Source: Morella rubra (Eukaryota; Streptophyta; Magnoliopsida; Fagales; Myricaceae). Taken from it: 64,000 bases of DNA. The notes below the pieces were generated by a model. The model did no database searches. It was not told where the DNA came from and worked only from the letters and a program-made list of their open reading frames with translations. The position numbers and the translations under genes are program-made. Below are positions 1 to 12,191 of the stretch, one piece after another (position 1 is the stretch's first letter; each line of letters opens with the position of its first letter). The stretch spans positions 5,219,234 through 5,283,233 of the forward strand of contig CM025856.1 of assembly GCA_003952965.2 (NCBI GenBank), in the 5' to 3' direction.

Positions 1-1567
1 GAACAGTCAATTTGGGTTTTGCAGAGATTAAATCCCTGATTGTGTTTCCTAGACATTTGAAATCAGTTGATTGTGGTAAAAGCTTATCGTTTATGGCATT
101 CTACTTGTCTTTGGCATATACACCATGTCCGGGACTCTAAAGGGATATGTGGAAGTTGAAAGGAACAGAAAGGAAATGGACCGTAGGCGTCTTTTATTCA
201 ATTGGGAGTTTATAAGAGCACAAATGAAAAGGAAATAAATTTTTTCTTTGATTAGCTCCTCGTACTACATACTTCACAGCATTGAAAATTCATTTCTGTT
301 CAATTAGAATGGAACATTCTGAATGGGAAAGGATTAGAATCATTTGGACAGGTTCCATTCCTTTCCCCTATTTTTTCTTCCAAATAAGCATTTCCTTCTG
401 TTTCATTACCCCGAGCTTCCCTCCTACCAAACAAGCTCATACATCTGAACTTCAGTGAATTTGAACTTTTGGTACGCTACTCTAGCTTCATTTTTGTGGT
501 AATAATCTGGACACTGGAGATTATTGATTTAGTATGAAGATCTTGTTTGGTCCTATGGAATCAAAGCAAAGTGCAGATAGTTACATCTCATGGAGTAGTA
601 ATCAGCCTTTGCACCCACTGAGCACCTAATCGGAGGTCAAGGGCCTTATGATCAGCCTGTAAGCTTGTCTAATAGCCTAGGCTTTGGTTTAGTTTTACTG
701 TTGTTATAAGGGTTTTTCCATTGCCTGAATTTGTACTAACATGAAATTTTTTGGTTATCTGTATTTAGGACGCATGCAAGTACTATCAATAATGCAAAAG
801 CTTTTAGCGTGAAGATATGTCAAAAGATGCAAACTTCTAGTTCATCTCATAAACATCTTTTGACTGAGTTTGAGACTAGAGTAGATGAATGGTCATTTAG
901 ATTACTTCATATTTCTTCGGCTTGACTCTGATAAGGGAAAGGAAAGCAGATATGAATGGTCATTTAGATTACTTCATATTTCTTCGGCTTGACTTTAAGA
1001 TAAGGGAAAGGAAAGCTGCAGTCAATTTATCGATCTTTCCTGCTTGCCTTCTGACTTGGAGGGGGCGTCCGGCAATCGAGCCAAGCAAGGAAGCTTAAAT
1101 GGTCTATAGAGGAAATAAAAAGAAAATTATGAATTTAAATAAAGCAATTTTGTCTCAGCAAGACTTCAGTTCTAAATATTAATTGTCAGAAAAAGAAAAT
1201 AATTGTAAAAGGTATATCCAAGATATTGAGGTATTCTAAATTTGGAACTCTCTCTAAAAATTGTGTTCTGAGTTATATTGTTTGCTTATCAAAATTTCAG
1301 CCTATTAAACCTTGTTTTGTCTATAAATCTTGCAAATATTAAACTTAACTTAAACGCGTGCTTGAGACACATTTAAAATTTGCTCTTGAGATGTAATAAT
1401 CCAATTGAAATTTTGAGCAGTTTGTTAAAAAAGAAATAACAGAAAAGAAAAGAGAACAATTCATTGGCACAGAACATATGGTAAACTCTGGTGCTATTTT
1501 CTACATCCACTTCAGTTGCTTGTCTGCTCTTTTATTTTGTTTTCATAGCTTCCTTATCTTTCCACAG
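1..1567. other. AT-rich stretch before the first recognised exon
   Basis: No coding exon could be recognised here. Because the first visible exon of the DUF1995 gene begins mid-protein at 1568, this stretch is probably an intron of that gene or holds unrecognised upstream exons. The only structure noted is the two-copy tandem repeat at 885-1019. Confidence 0.4.
885..1019. repeat. Tandem duplication, 67-bp unit, two copies
   Basis: The segment starting near 887 recurs at 954 with period 67 and nearly identical sequence. The second copy differs by about two inserted bases near its end. It looks like a recent local duplication in non-coding DNA. Confidence 0.85.
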
Positions 1568-4500
1568 GTTGAGCTCCTAATCCCCCAGTTGCAGTTTCTA
1601 GACGAGGAAGGTGCACAAGCTGAGCTCTGGGAACTGTCAAGGATTTTCTTGGATACACTAATTGAAGAAACAGGATCTCAGGTTATTTGGACATTTTGCT
1701 TGAAATTATTAGCATTTTTCATGGACTTGCTCAACTCTATTGTATGAGAAGGGATTAATATGTGGAAAAGGTTCTTGAGAAACTTTACGCAACCTTTGCT
1801 TTGAAGTTGGAAATTTTAATGGGTAACCATAACAACAAAAGTAGAAAAACAGTCTTAGTTTCACTTGTAATAATGGCACATGACTGGTGAGGTTTCTATA
1901 ATATAGTTTACCACTCCTCGTGCAACCAATCTGTCTAAAGGAATCAATAACAACTCAAAACTCTGTATATATTGGTTAATGATGACTGTTTTATTGCTTT
2001 TATTTAGTTTTTAGTAATCAGTAGTAGTCATGTTGTCATTCTATGGAAAAGATCTAGTTACTAATTGCTGTAGATTTAATTGTTAGAGAATTAAAGCCAT
2101 ATTTCCTGATGCTGGTGCTGCTGCACTTCTAAAGTACAAGTGGAAGGATGCTGCTTTTGGATTCTCCAGGTATGTCCCCTACACTGATGCAAGTCCTCTC
2201 AACATGTACTTCATCAGCTTTGCTAACCATCCCTTTTCAAAAGAATCTGGCACTTTGTTGTCATTACTTTGGTACCTATGGATTTCCTGCCACTGTGCCA
2301 TTGTACTTATGAAGCACCACTGCATTACTTGAAGATTTGTTAACTGAATTTCATGACTTAAATGTGTCAACCATACTGATGAAAGCCATCTGAACATGTA
2401 TCATCCTTTTCCAGATGAATCTGGCACTTTGGTTCTCATATTTGTATGACTATTGATTTCCTGCCACTGGGTCATTTTACTGATGAAGCTTTACTGTATC
2501 ACCTGAACATTAGTTAATTGACCTGCATGACATAGATTTGTGCTATTTTGTCTTCCATCCAGCTTAAGTGACAGGAAGCCTGTAGAGACTGAAGATGAGA
2601 TTGTGGTCATGGTAGTTCCTGATTATCAGATGTTGGAATATGTACAGAAAATAGCATCGGATCTCTCAGATGATCCGGTACAACCTGATTCCTTCAGTCC
2701 TTTATTAGAAGCAATGGTTTCTCTCTACTTATTTCTGTTATCACCATGATGAGAAATCTAGATTCTATTGCAATGAGGAAACGAATCTGCATCTGGTGTA
2801 TGTTAGAAAAGAGAAGTGTTTGCATTTCGTCCTACTATATATGTTGGATACACTAATGCATTATCTCCTATTGCAAAATCACTTCCAACCCAGAAATTAA
2901 TGTTAAAAGTTTTTCCTTTAATTGTTTATATTCAAGCTATAGAAATTACAGCTTTTGTTCTACCCTTTTATATCATTGTGGTAATATTGGGGGCAGGCAC
3001 CTATCCCCTCGAGTAGGTTGATGGTGACTTCCGAAGGCCAAACTGGTAGGTGTCAGCCTTTAGAGATGACCTTCTGAACTGACCAACCACATCAGGGTAC
3101 TGAATTGCGCTAACAACAGGCACCGTCTGTTACACACCCTACTGCCAGATCTGTTGTTTGGGTCAAGAAATATTGCACCACACCCCAATTCACCACCTCC
3201 ATATATAGCAGTGTTCAATCTGGTTGGGGGAGTTGGTCTTCCAATAAAATCCCTGACAGCCTCTCCAATTCTGGGAGAGATTTATGTTCTTACTGAATCC
3301 TTCCTGACATACACTGGAAAACCACTGGTTTTGGCTGGTTAAGTTGGGTTGGAAGGGCGGGTATTTCAACCAGCTCTGGGGAACATGTCGTCTAGCTTTG
3401 TATTTGTTTTGCACTACGGCTTATGGCATACTCTACTCTAGTATCATTTCATTGTCTTTTTATTAAATCAATGAGAGTGCAATTGTATGCATAAGCTAAG
3501 TTTCTCATATTTATTTATGTGGTAATATGATTTGCTTAATTTCTTGAAAGTTTCTACTGAGGTAAATGTCATGATTTTCCTAGTCCACCTCAGGCTTGGT
3601 TGAGAACTATTGTCCTCATTGTATCTCATATGTTTGCAGCCGAGATCTCTCATCATGTGGAACCCACGTCTCATCAGCGAGGATGTAGGAGTTGGTGTTA
3701 ATGTTCGACAACTAAAGCGGTATTTTTTGCGGTATATTTTGCGTTCTCTGTACACTTCAAATGAGCTTGTTCCTTACTTTTTAAGCTCATTCAATTCATG
3801 GGAAGCTTAATACATGAACAAAGTCAACTCAAGTCAGCTCAATCTGCATCTTTGCCAATCTATTGGCCATCGTATCTCTTCCCTGGAACCTTTCTCTCCT
3901 GTTCTCCTTGCCATTGAATGCTGCAGTTCTTGGCCCTTCATCACATGGGCAATTGTTTCAAGCTCCCCCTCTTCTCATTTTCAATTAAGTGTTGCCTCTC
4001 TGCCCGAAAAAAAAAAAAGGATCATGACTGTGCCATGTCAGCTATACCTGCCTCAGCCATAACCTTCGGCAGTAATCAAGCACTCCTGTCAGCTAAGCAT
4101 ATTTAACAGCTCAGGTTGGATTGGCTAGATGAACATTAGCAGCATCCTGTAAATTCATTAGGTTAGATTTTGTATTAATTTGTTAAATGGTAGTGTCAAT
4201 GTTCAACATTCACATTTATATCATCTTTTTTTTTTTTTTTTTGGGCAGCACCTTCACCACAGTCTACTCAATGAGACCTATGCCATCTGGTGCTGTGTTC
4301 AGGTGTTATCCAGGGTGAGGTCCATTCTGATCTTCCTGAGTTCCTTATATCTTATGGCACCTTTAGTCTCCATCACTTCAGACTGACATGAATTTATCCA
4401 AGCCCAAAAACCTGTGTTGGATATAATTGACATAATCTAAACTGCGGTTTAAATTTTGCCTTTTCATTTGCTGAATATGATCTATATGTATTGTTATGTA

Positions 4501-5161
4501 GTTCTTTCATGCGATCGTATGCATGATATTGGATGCCACGAAATAAGCCAAAGTCAAACTTTTGACCAAATTCAAGCATAAAGCTTAAGCAGGGCTCCAG
4601 TTGTTGGCTTTGCCAGGCCCACCAATTAAGTTGCAAGATTTTCATTTTGGGTTCTACATCCCATCTTGTTCACCATGTCTGATAACTTCATCTCCAAATC
4701 TGTTTTTTCCATTCACAAGTTTATGGAAGGTGTTCTCTGACGATAAGGATAGGCCAAACAGATACCTGCTTGCCAAAGAACTCGTTAGCCGTCCTGATGC
4801 TGAGGACCTCGAGGTAGGTTTCTGCTAAATTTTAGAATGTCTTGTCTGATTAGAACAGGTGTAATCAGACACGTGTATGACGAGGGATATTCATAAATGT
4901 TTCCTGTCTTTTATTTATCTATTTACCTTTCGAATTTTTAGATCCTGCATGAGTGACTTTTTAACTGGTTACGCACGGAAGCTGAAATAAATCGATAGTT
5001 CCAAGAATTGCTATGCAAGTAAAATATTAATTGTTTGCTGATCTTTGCAGATAATTTTTGGGAATGTAGAGGAGAATTCGGAGCAAGGTCCATCTTTGTT
5101 TACTCAAGCAGCAGGCATCTTCTCTTCACTGAATCGGTTCATGAAGGCCATTTCAAAATAA
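1568..5161 (+). CDS. DUF1995-domain plastid protein, 3' seven exons (5' part missing)
   Basis: Seven exons join in frame with canonical splice sites: 1568-1681, 2087-2169, 2563-2677, 3640-3731, 4249-4314, 4720-4813 and 5051-5161 (stop TAA 5159-5161). The joined product includes stretches such as IPQLQFLDEEGAQAELWEL, LIMWNPRLISEDVGVGVNVR and GPSLFTQAAGIFSSLN. I recognise this as the DUF1995 family of chloroplast proteins, which includes LPA3 and the tail of plastid adenylate kinase 5. The sequence is neither of those two and fits a stand-alone DUF1995 protein better. The biochemical role of this branch is not known to me. The N-terminus, including any transit peptide, is upstream of the visible exons. 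No stops or frameshifts were seen, so it looks functional. It converges with the J-domain gene on the opposite strand. Confidence 0.75.
2179..2530. repeat. Diverged tandem duplication inside a DUF1995-gene intron, period about 174 bp
   Basis: Matching blocks recur at a fixed offset: GAATCTGGCACTTTG at 2243 and 2417, and GATTTCCTGCCACTG at 2281 and 2454. The copies are clearly diverged, so this is an older duplication. It lies wholly within an intron. Confidence 0.7.
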
Positions 5162-6602
5162 CGCCTTTTTCCCTGATTTTCATGTTCATTTGCTCGAGAT
5201 CAATGAACACTAATCCCACAACTTTTCTCTGCAAATTTTGTAGCTTGAATTCACAATCATAACACTATGTATATAATTTGCATTACACAATGGCAGTCCA
5301 AGTGACTGTTCTTTTCAACTAAATACCAAGAAATGATGCAAAAAAAAAAAAATGTCAATGCACCAAACCCAAGGACGTTTGCCCGCCCGCTTTTCTCTCT
5401 CATAATCTCAGCCTAAGGTCACCCCAAACTATCTCTATGTTTACCGTTGCGTCCCATGTTACATTTTGACGGTTAAGATTGTGATATGCGACATTTTTTA
5501 GTGATTTTTAACGGTGAGATAATAACATGGGGTGCAAATAGGAAACATATTAGTAATTTAGAGTGCGTTCAGTAGTTTGAGGTACAAATTACAAAAAAAT
5601 TTGTGATTGTTTGAGTACAAAATGTAATTTTCACTTTGCGTTTAGTTATTGGGCTTCGTAGCAAGGGAACTACGACATGTGCATGCAGGCATGCGCATGT
5701 TGTAACAAAATCTTTTGGGGCGATCTCAGAAACTGTGTTTGGATGGATCTCAAAATCGTTTCAAAACATTTTCACAATTACTTTTTCATCAATTCCAATA
5801 TCTTTTCTTGGATCCAATAACTTTTTGACAAATTCCAACAACTTTTAATACATTTTTTACCAATCCCAAGAGAATCTACACTACTTCTAAAAAAAATAAA
5901 CACAAAAAACTGTTTTAAGATCTAAACTAAACATACTTATCTCTTATCAGAAGGTTTTGTATACTTATCTTTAGGCTTAAACTTTTGCAGATTCTACTGT
6001 GTTTTCAAAGGCTTTCACACGGTAAAAGGCATGAGAACCACCTCACTGAAGCCAGGAATTGTTGAGAATCATATTTTGCCCGTCCCCGTTTTTCAGTTGA
6101 TACACTGTAGGAATCTTGATCCCTTCACCACGAGAAAGGATGACCACCTAGTAAACCTAAGTATTTATCTAAAATAGCATGCCTCAGTAATGGAAACAAG
6201 TCAGAAAGCAGGAGGGTTGCCCTTGCTGCCGCAGAAGAGGAGTTAACTAGCTAGAAACTCTCATTAATGAAGGTTTAGCAAGTAAAAAACTGTTTATCGA
6301 AGCTCATCATCCATAACGCAATGGTATCAGTACAATTTTCAGTCTTTACCACATTTCCTTGAAAACTACGGAATGATTCCATTACACAAAAATACTAACA
6401 GAAAGGAAAAATACTAGTGTTAAGACACCTAGATAGCAGGATTGTTTTTTCTTGGTTTTTCTTATATACATGCATTTGACCAGGTGGCTCCTCGAAGCAG
6501 TACCAGTTGCATTTTCTAAAATAAGCAGGGTGCCGTTGGCCACATATTGAATTTAGTGCTCAGGATTAGTTCAAAGCAGCATATGAATGCCGTCATCCAT
6601 TG
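5162..6602. other. Convergent intergenic region
   Basis: This lies between the stop codons of the DUF1995 gene (+) and the J-domain gene (-). It should hold both 3' UTRs. Apart from the MITE at 5417-5586, nothing was recognised. Confidence 0.5.
5417..5586. mobile_element. Probable MITE in the convergent intergenic region
   Basis: The left end (ACCCCAAACTA) and right end (TAGTTTGAGGT) are inverted repeats. Internal blocks around CCCATGTTA and ACGGTTAA are also mirrored (near 5453 and 5525). Total length is about 170 bp. I could not define a target-site duplication. Confidence 0.5.
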
Positions 6603-9600
6603 TCAAAACCAATCAACATGTTTGCTTGAAGTTTTGGGTTGCTTCTTCGGCCTTTGGTATCGATTGTTCTCGAACTTGGCTTTAACTAAAAGAGAGTACA
6701 GCAATTCTGCCTCGGCTGATGTATCATAAGGCTTGCTTAAGATACTGCAGTAGCAAAAAAGTAAACCAGAAATAGATACCATAAGACGAGGCATAAGGTT
6801 GAACAAAAAATTGTAACAATATATTTCCTCCTTATCTCTAACAATATCACGGCTCCACTAAGCACATATGAATGTTTGGCTATCCAAAGCTTTTGGGTGT
6901 AGAAGATGAGCATGAGAATACAGCTAACAGACTAATCACGGTGAATGAAGAACACAAGCCAGTCCCATTTCTTTCACACCAGTGGCCACAGGGCACTAGT
7001 TCTCTACAGTTGAGTTGGATCTATTCTACCGTCTACAGCACTCAACAGAGATCACTAGGAAGTAACAAGATGTGACTAGATACCTGTCTAGTAGCTCTTC
7101 TATGATAATTCTCTGAGAAGGTGTAACGTAATGGATACAACTTCTTGGGCACTGACCTACCGCCAGCTGAACTTGGTAATCTTCACCATGACCTAATCAA
7201 ACGCGCAGAGGCTTTAAAATTGAATAAATGTATATACATCTTATATACATTTCAGAGGACTGATTTCCTGTTCGTATTAGTTATAGTATGCTGGAACTGC
7301 TTAGCTAATAACCTGTGCTTTCTTCTTATCTTCTGTACTCTTCTTTTAAAATATCCTTTAGTGTGATCAATTAAATTGTTATATTATGAAAACAAAAGTT
7401 GCCCTAGGTCCATCTTTCTTTCATCTGTTCTTTTCAGATACAAGCTTGCACAAACTGAAAGCATGAGAAAAAAAGCAAGCAAACTATCACATTAACCAAC
7501 CTTGCAAAGACGCCCTAGCAGTTCCAGTAGAAGCATATGTGAAGGCATGAGGGGCCCTTTTTACACATGAATATGGACAGCCTGCAGATGATTTAAAAAT
7601 TCCAGAGGTGAGAGGGAGAGAGAACCAAAATATTGCATTTTGACTGGAAATAGTTTACATGAGCTCCTCCAATGGATAGACGCTAAGAAGTGATTTTCAC
7701 GAAAATACTTGCACGGAAGCCAATCCTGAAAAGTTGATAAGCCTTCGAGGCAGTAAATATCTAATTCTAGAAGATTCTGCATGATCATATGATTGTAAAA
7801 ACTTTCTACCCTTTTCCAGGACAATGTTATAGCAGAAAAAACAAGAAATGGAAAGAAAAAAAAACAGAGCAACGTTTCTAAAGTTTTATCACATATCCTC
7901 AGTAGGCAGGTGTTTCAGTTTGTTCCTCAAGTTATTTTTCAGTATTCTTAGAAAGAACTCGGCATGACAGGTTCTTCACACAGGGATTAGTCCATGATCT
8001 TCAGCTTTAAATACAATTTCCCAATACAGCTTCATGCATTTGATGATATCCATTGGTGTGCCTTTTGATGGATCCATGTGCAGAAAACACAGTAAGAGTA
8101 GACCAGCAAAAGTAATTAACATACAAAAAAATGGGTGCAGCAGTACCTTTGCCAACACAGAGAACCTCATTAACAAAGAGATCAAATGCTTCACATTCTG
8201 GTTTTTCGAAAGGATCTAAACATTCCCTAACAAATGCAACTTCATTTGTGAGAGAAATGCATGAATTGCACAAAGAAAGAAAAACAGAAGAATACTGAAG
8301 TACAAATATATCAGGTCGTTTCCATATTGGGAAAAACATTATGATTTGTATTGTAGAGGGTAGCTCTAACGGAAATTGTTGCTATGTGCATTTCACGATG
8401 GTTCTAGGTATATGCTGTTATATCAAAACACAACTAGAATGCACAACTAAACACTTAGAACAGTGCACCCAGATGCATTATTACGAGCAGAGAACAGTAA
8501 GTTAACGGGTAAAAAACTCTAGCCACATAGTGACAGGTTTACCTCTCGATGATCTCGTATCGTTGGTAGTCTGACAACATCTGCACATGTTGTTATTAGA
8601 CAACAGTCACTAGGTCTCATCATTAGTCATGTCTAGAATCCAAAAACCAGGCAGTTCCGCATTTTATTCTACCATTCTCAAACGAAATAATCACTTAAAA
8701 ATTCCAAAAAATATCATAATGGAGGTAAGGACAAAAAGAAAAAAGGAAAAAAAAACTCGCCACAACAAACCAAAAGAGACATAAAATTCAACACATACTC
8801 ACAATGACACTGAAGAGTAGCAACGAAAATGTGAAAGTTTCCTCACAATCTCAGATTCAAAATTTCACATCAGCCTTACATATAAATATTTGTACGGTTT
8901 TGCAGGGAATAATAGTACCTCATATGCCTGAATAACTTGGCGCATCATTGTATCAGAATCTGGCCCATTTCTATTCACATCAGGATGGAATTGCTTCACC
9001 TTCGTAACAAGCATTAAAGCAAAATCAGGCCTACAACTAGCAGAAACAATAAATTGTTTTTATTTTGGAAATCAGACCCGCATAGAAACACGCTATTGGC
9101 GTGAGACAACTATCAGAAACAATAAATTATAGTTATTTTGGAAATCAAGCAATACTCATTAGACTTTTTACATTTCCCTGGCTTTTTACCATTAAAGGCG
9201 ACTTCTATATCTCCCAACTACCAACCAGTAAATTCCAGGTTCCTTTTCTCTCCTTCCTTTTCAGTTTTCCCTAAGAAAGTTTATAGAAGGCATCAAGTTA
9301 GGATTTTCAGTCTCTAATTTGCTATTTTCTGCTACCCGTTAAAAAGGAGAATACACCACCAAGCTGAGCCCAAATCAAGTAATTGGCTTGATAGAATTCT
9401 TCCTTTCCAAATCACAAAACAACAAAAGCCCATAACTCACAACTCCATCATTTTCCTAAATTTTCTCCGCTGCCAAACAGATATTTAACAAGAGAAAAAC
9501 ACCAAAAAAACAAAAGTGCAAAGTCTACTTCGAATATTCTTACTTTGGTGCGGAACGCGGCTTTGAGCTCGCCGGCTGAGCAGCCCGGCTCAACGCCGAG

Positions 9601-10515
9601 GACGGCGTAAGCCGAAGTACTGGACAGAGGAGCGTCCACTCCGGTTCTCTCAGTGCAATTCCCCGTATATTTAGGAGTTGAAAGAGGGGGAGAAAATAAT
9701 GTTGGTCTTTTAATATCGGAGGGAAAATTGTGACCGTTAAGATCCTTAACGGTTTTTTGAAATGAAAGATTCGGAGGGCCTACAGAGACGCAAGCAGTCC
9801 ATATCCCTCTTTCTACAACACAGCTACTAACAGGCGAGGCTGCGCTCTATGAAATCTCCCAACTACCAACCAGTAAATTCCAGGTTCCCACTTTTCTCTC
9901 CTTCCTTTTCAGTTTTCCCTAAGAAAGTTTATAGAAGGCATCAAGTTAGGATTTTCAGTCTCTAATTTGCTATTTTCTGCTACCCGATAAAAAGGAGAAT
10001 ACACCACCAAGCTGAGCCCAAATCAAGTAATTGGCTTGATAGAACTTTCCTTTCCAAATCACAAAACAACAAAAGCCCATAACTCACAACTCCATTTTCC
10101 TCTATTATTCCTAAATTTTCTCCGCTGCCAAACAGATATTTAACAAGAGAAAAACACCAAAAAAACAAAAGTGCAAAGTCTACTTCGAATATTCTTACTT
10201 TGGTGCGGAACGCGGCTTTGAGCTCGCCGGCTGAGCAGCCCGGCTCAACGCCGAGGACGGCGTAAGCCGAAGTTGGACAGAGGAGCGTCCACTCCGGTTC
10301 TCTCAGGTGCAATTCCCCGTATATTTAGGAGTTGAAAGAGGGGGAGAAAATAATGTTGGTCTTTTAATATCGGAGGGAAAATTGTGACCGTTAAGATCCT
10401 TAACGGTTTTTTGAAATGAAAGATTCGGAGGGCTTGAACTACAGAGACGCAAGCAGTCCATATCCCTCTTTCTTCCCCCCCACAACACAGCTACTTCATC
10501 ACAATCCGTTGGCAT
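6603..10515 (-). CDS. Plastid J-domain protein with ferredoxin-like domain (DJC76/77/82 type)
   Basis: Exons on the minus strand, 5' to 3': exon 1 (donor at 9544, duplicated upstream), 8999-8919, 8580-8543, 8226-8147, 7581-7501, 7192-7084 and 6744-6603 (stop). The J domain starts SAYAVLGVEPGCSAGELK and carries the HPD motif in exon 2 (VKQFHPDVNRN), needed to stimulate Hsp70 ATPase. The Fd-like module is seen as GKGCPYSCVKRAPHAF followed by VGQCPRSCIHYV, whose cysteines would hold a 4Fe-4S cluster. The C-terminus ends HVDWF. All exons 2-7 join in frame, giving roughly 260-270 residues, short for DJC76 and closer to the small At3g05345-like members. Exon 1 is the problem: the proximal copy (9211-9838) has an open frame through the J domain but no in-frame ATG, while the distal copy (9856-10490) has ATGs at 10515 and 10461 but runs into TGA after TGNCT. 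Functionality is therefore uncertain. Confidence 0.8.
9211..10490. repeat. Tandem duplication of J-protein exon 1 and flank, about 645 bp period
   Basis: The block starting CTCCCAACTACCAACC at 9211 recurs at 9856. The two units match over exon 1, its splice donor and about 330 bp of intron. They differ mostly by small insertions and deletions, not substitutions. The proximal unit lacks the stretch carrying the upstream ATG at 10515. The distal unit has one extra C and lacks two bases in the exon. Confidence 0.9.
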
Positions 10516-10519
10516 TTAT

Positions 10520-11094
10520 ATCTGAGGCACCAAAAACGCTGCGCTTTCCAAATACCCTGAAATAAGCTATACTTTCTTTTTTCCTTTTTCACAACTTCTT
10601 GCTCACTGTCCATGTATTTTTACCTTTACTCTCAATTAGTTTTGATTTTATCTTTGAATTTAATTTATTTTCTATTAAAAAATAAGGTAAGATTTACTTC
10701 CACTTTGTTATATTTTATTCCATGTTTTTAGAAGAATTTTTCAACTTTGGCAAAGCATGGATTCCAATGATACTCCATATCCAGAGACCTCTCCACTTGC
10801 CTACCAAGAACAGGCATTTCTTTGCTAACTGAGACATCCTTCTAACGGTGTTCTGATGCATCTCCTATTCTGTTCCTTGGGCTTCTTTCCAACAATTTAC
10901 TATTTGAGTTTTGGAAGCAACTTTGGGTCATATGCTCATGGAGACATTGGACCTACATTAATTATCTGGAATATTGATGCCTCCTGCTTCAATGAGGTGT
11001 CCAGAACGGCTTTTAAAGGATTCAAAAATGATATGTAGCTTCAACACTGTTTCATGGACTTGTTAACGATTTGGGCTTCCGTTTTGGGCAAAGC
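10520..11094. other. Gene-free stretch
   Basis: AT-rich DNA upstream of the J-domain gene and downstream of the receptor-kinase pseudogene. I looked here for the missing second exon of the receptor kinase (the conserved aspartate-containing DVYSYG region) and did not find it. An open frame at 10856-11038 has no recognisable similarity. Confidence 0.4.
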
Positions 11095-11650
11095 CTATTC
11101 AACAGGAATTCAATTCTGGCCTTCAGAAAAGTGTTGGATGTTTCCTTTAAAGAAGACCGTCAAGATGTCTTAAATGATGCAGAAATCTTTTGGCCATAGA
11201 GCTTCATGACTGGGTTTTTACTTGTCAAGTGGATGTGCTAAAAATTTTTTCATGAGATGTTGTTAAACATTCATACTAGATGGTTTACCTCTATATATAT
11301 GTTTTAGTTAATGTGGTTCATCGGTCCAGACGTGGTGAATAAAGAAACAAACATCAAGTACAAGCTAATCATACGCGCACCTGGGGGTATATAGCCAACT
11401 GAACAATCATGAACTTTCATGCGTTGCTGAACGTCACTGTTGGCACATGTGGCTTCAGATCACAATGGGCCACCTCCCTACATTCACTCCAACGGGTAGA
11501 GCAGCAGTCCTGCCTGTTCACAGCCTAAACATCAATACCGATTTGATAACAGATGCTATTTCTAAGGTTCTCCATTGGCACATACTCCAGCTCTCAAGAT
11601 GATCCGAACCTCCAATGCTGGCTTCCCAACCATTAAGCTGACCAGATCAT
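11095..11650. repeat. Deletion-riddled second copy of the LINE/receptor-kinase junction
   Basis: Blocks here match 11763-12560 in the same order: TATTCAACAGGAATTCAATT, CATTCATACTAGATGGTTTA, a long identical run at 11280-11400, then antisense kinase sequence (TGTGGCTTCAGATCACAATG). About ten short segments present in the other copy are missing. Both copies share the same LINE-to-intron join, so the duplication followed that join. No reading frame survives. Confidence 0.8.
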
Positions 11651-12076
11651 GCAGGATGGATTCAACATATTCTGAAGGCAACTGGACTTGTTAGCTGTGG
11701 TGTCCGACGATCTTCAAATTATGAGGTCTTCTGCACGGATTTGGGCAAAGCTGGATAGAGTTCTATTCAACAGGAATTCAATTCTGGCAAGGTGAAAATT
11801 ACTTCAGAAGTTTTTTGGGAAGTGTGGAACAGAGATGGTTTCGGTCATGTTTCCTTTAAAATTACTTTTCTTGAAGACCGTATGGTTGAGTTGGAGCAAG
11901 ATGTCTTAATTTCTGGTTCGGATGATGCAGAACGGGCTCTTTTGGCCATAAAATCTGAGCTTCATGACTGGGTCCACAGGGAGGAGATTTTACTTGCCCA
12001 GAAGGCCAAAAATCAAGTGGATGCAAGAAGGGGATGCTAGCTCAAAATTTTTTCATGAGATTTTCCAACGTTGTTA
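11650..12076 (+). mobile_element. LINE (non-LTR retrotransposon) fragment, region between endonuclease and reverse transcriptase
   Basis: The open frame at 11792-12040 reads WNRDGFGHVSFKITFLEDR and SELHDWVHREEILLAQKAK, typical of the linker before the reverse transcriptase of plant L1-type ORF2. After a single-base frame change it continues KWMQEGDASSKFFHEIFQR, the expected next motif. It stops abruptly at 12076, joined to the intron of the receptor-kinase gene. It is dead: frameshifted, with no reverse transcriptase or endonuclease domain. Confidence 0.8.
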
Positions 12077-12191
12077 AACATTCATACTAGATGGTTTACC
12101 TCTATATATATGTTTTAGTTAATGTGGTTCATCAGTCCAGACGTGGTGAATAAAGAAACAAACATCAAGTACAAGCTAATCATACGCGCAC

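Noticed and set aside
3000-3420. Possible organellar or retroelement insert in a DUF1995-gene intron
   Set aside because: GC-richer than its surroundings, but no match to a plastid, mitochondrial or retroelement protein could be recognised.
1568-5161. Adenylate kinase 5 or LPA3
   Set aside because: Both carry DUF1995, but the visible exons do not match what I recall of either sequence, and no kinase domain is seen.
10303-10515. Separate small gene of 70 residues
   Set aside because: It is the 5' part of the distal copy of J-protein exon 1, ended early by an extra base.
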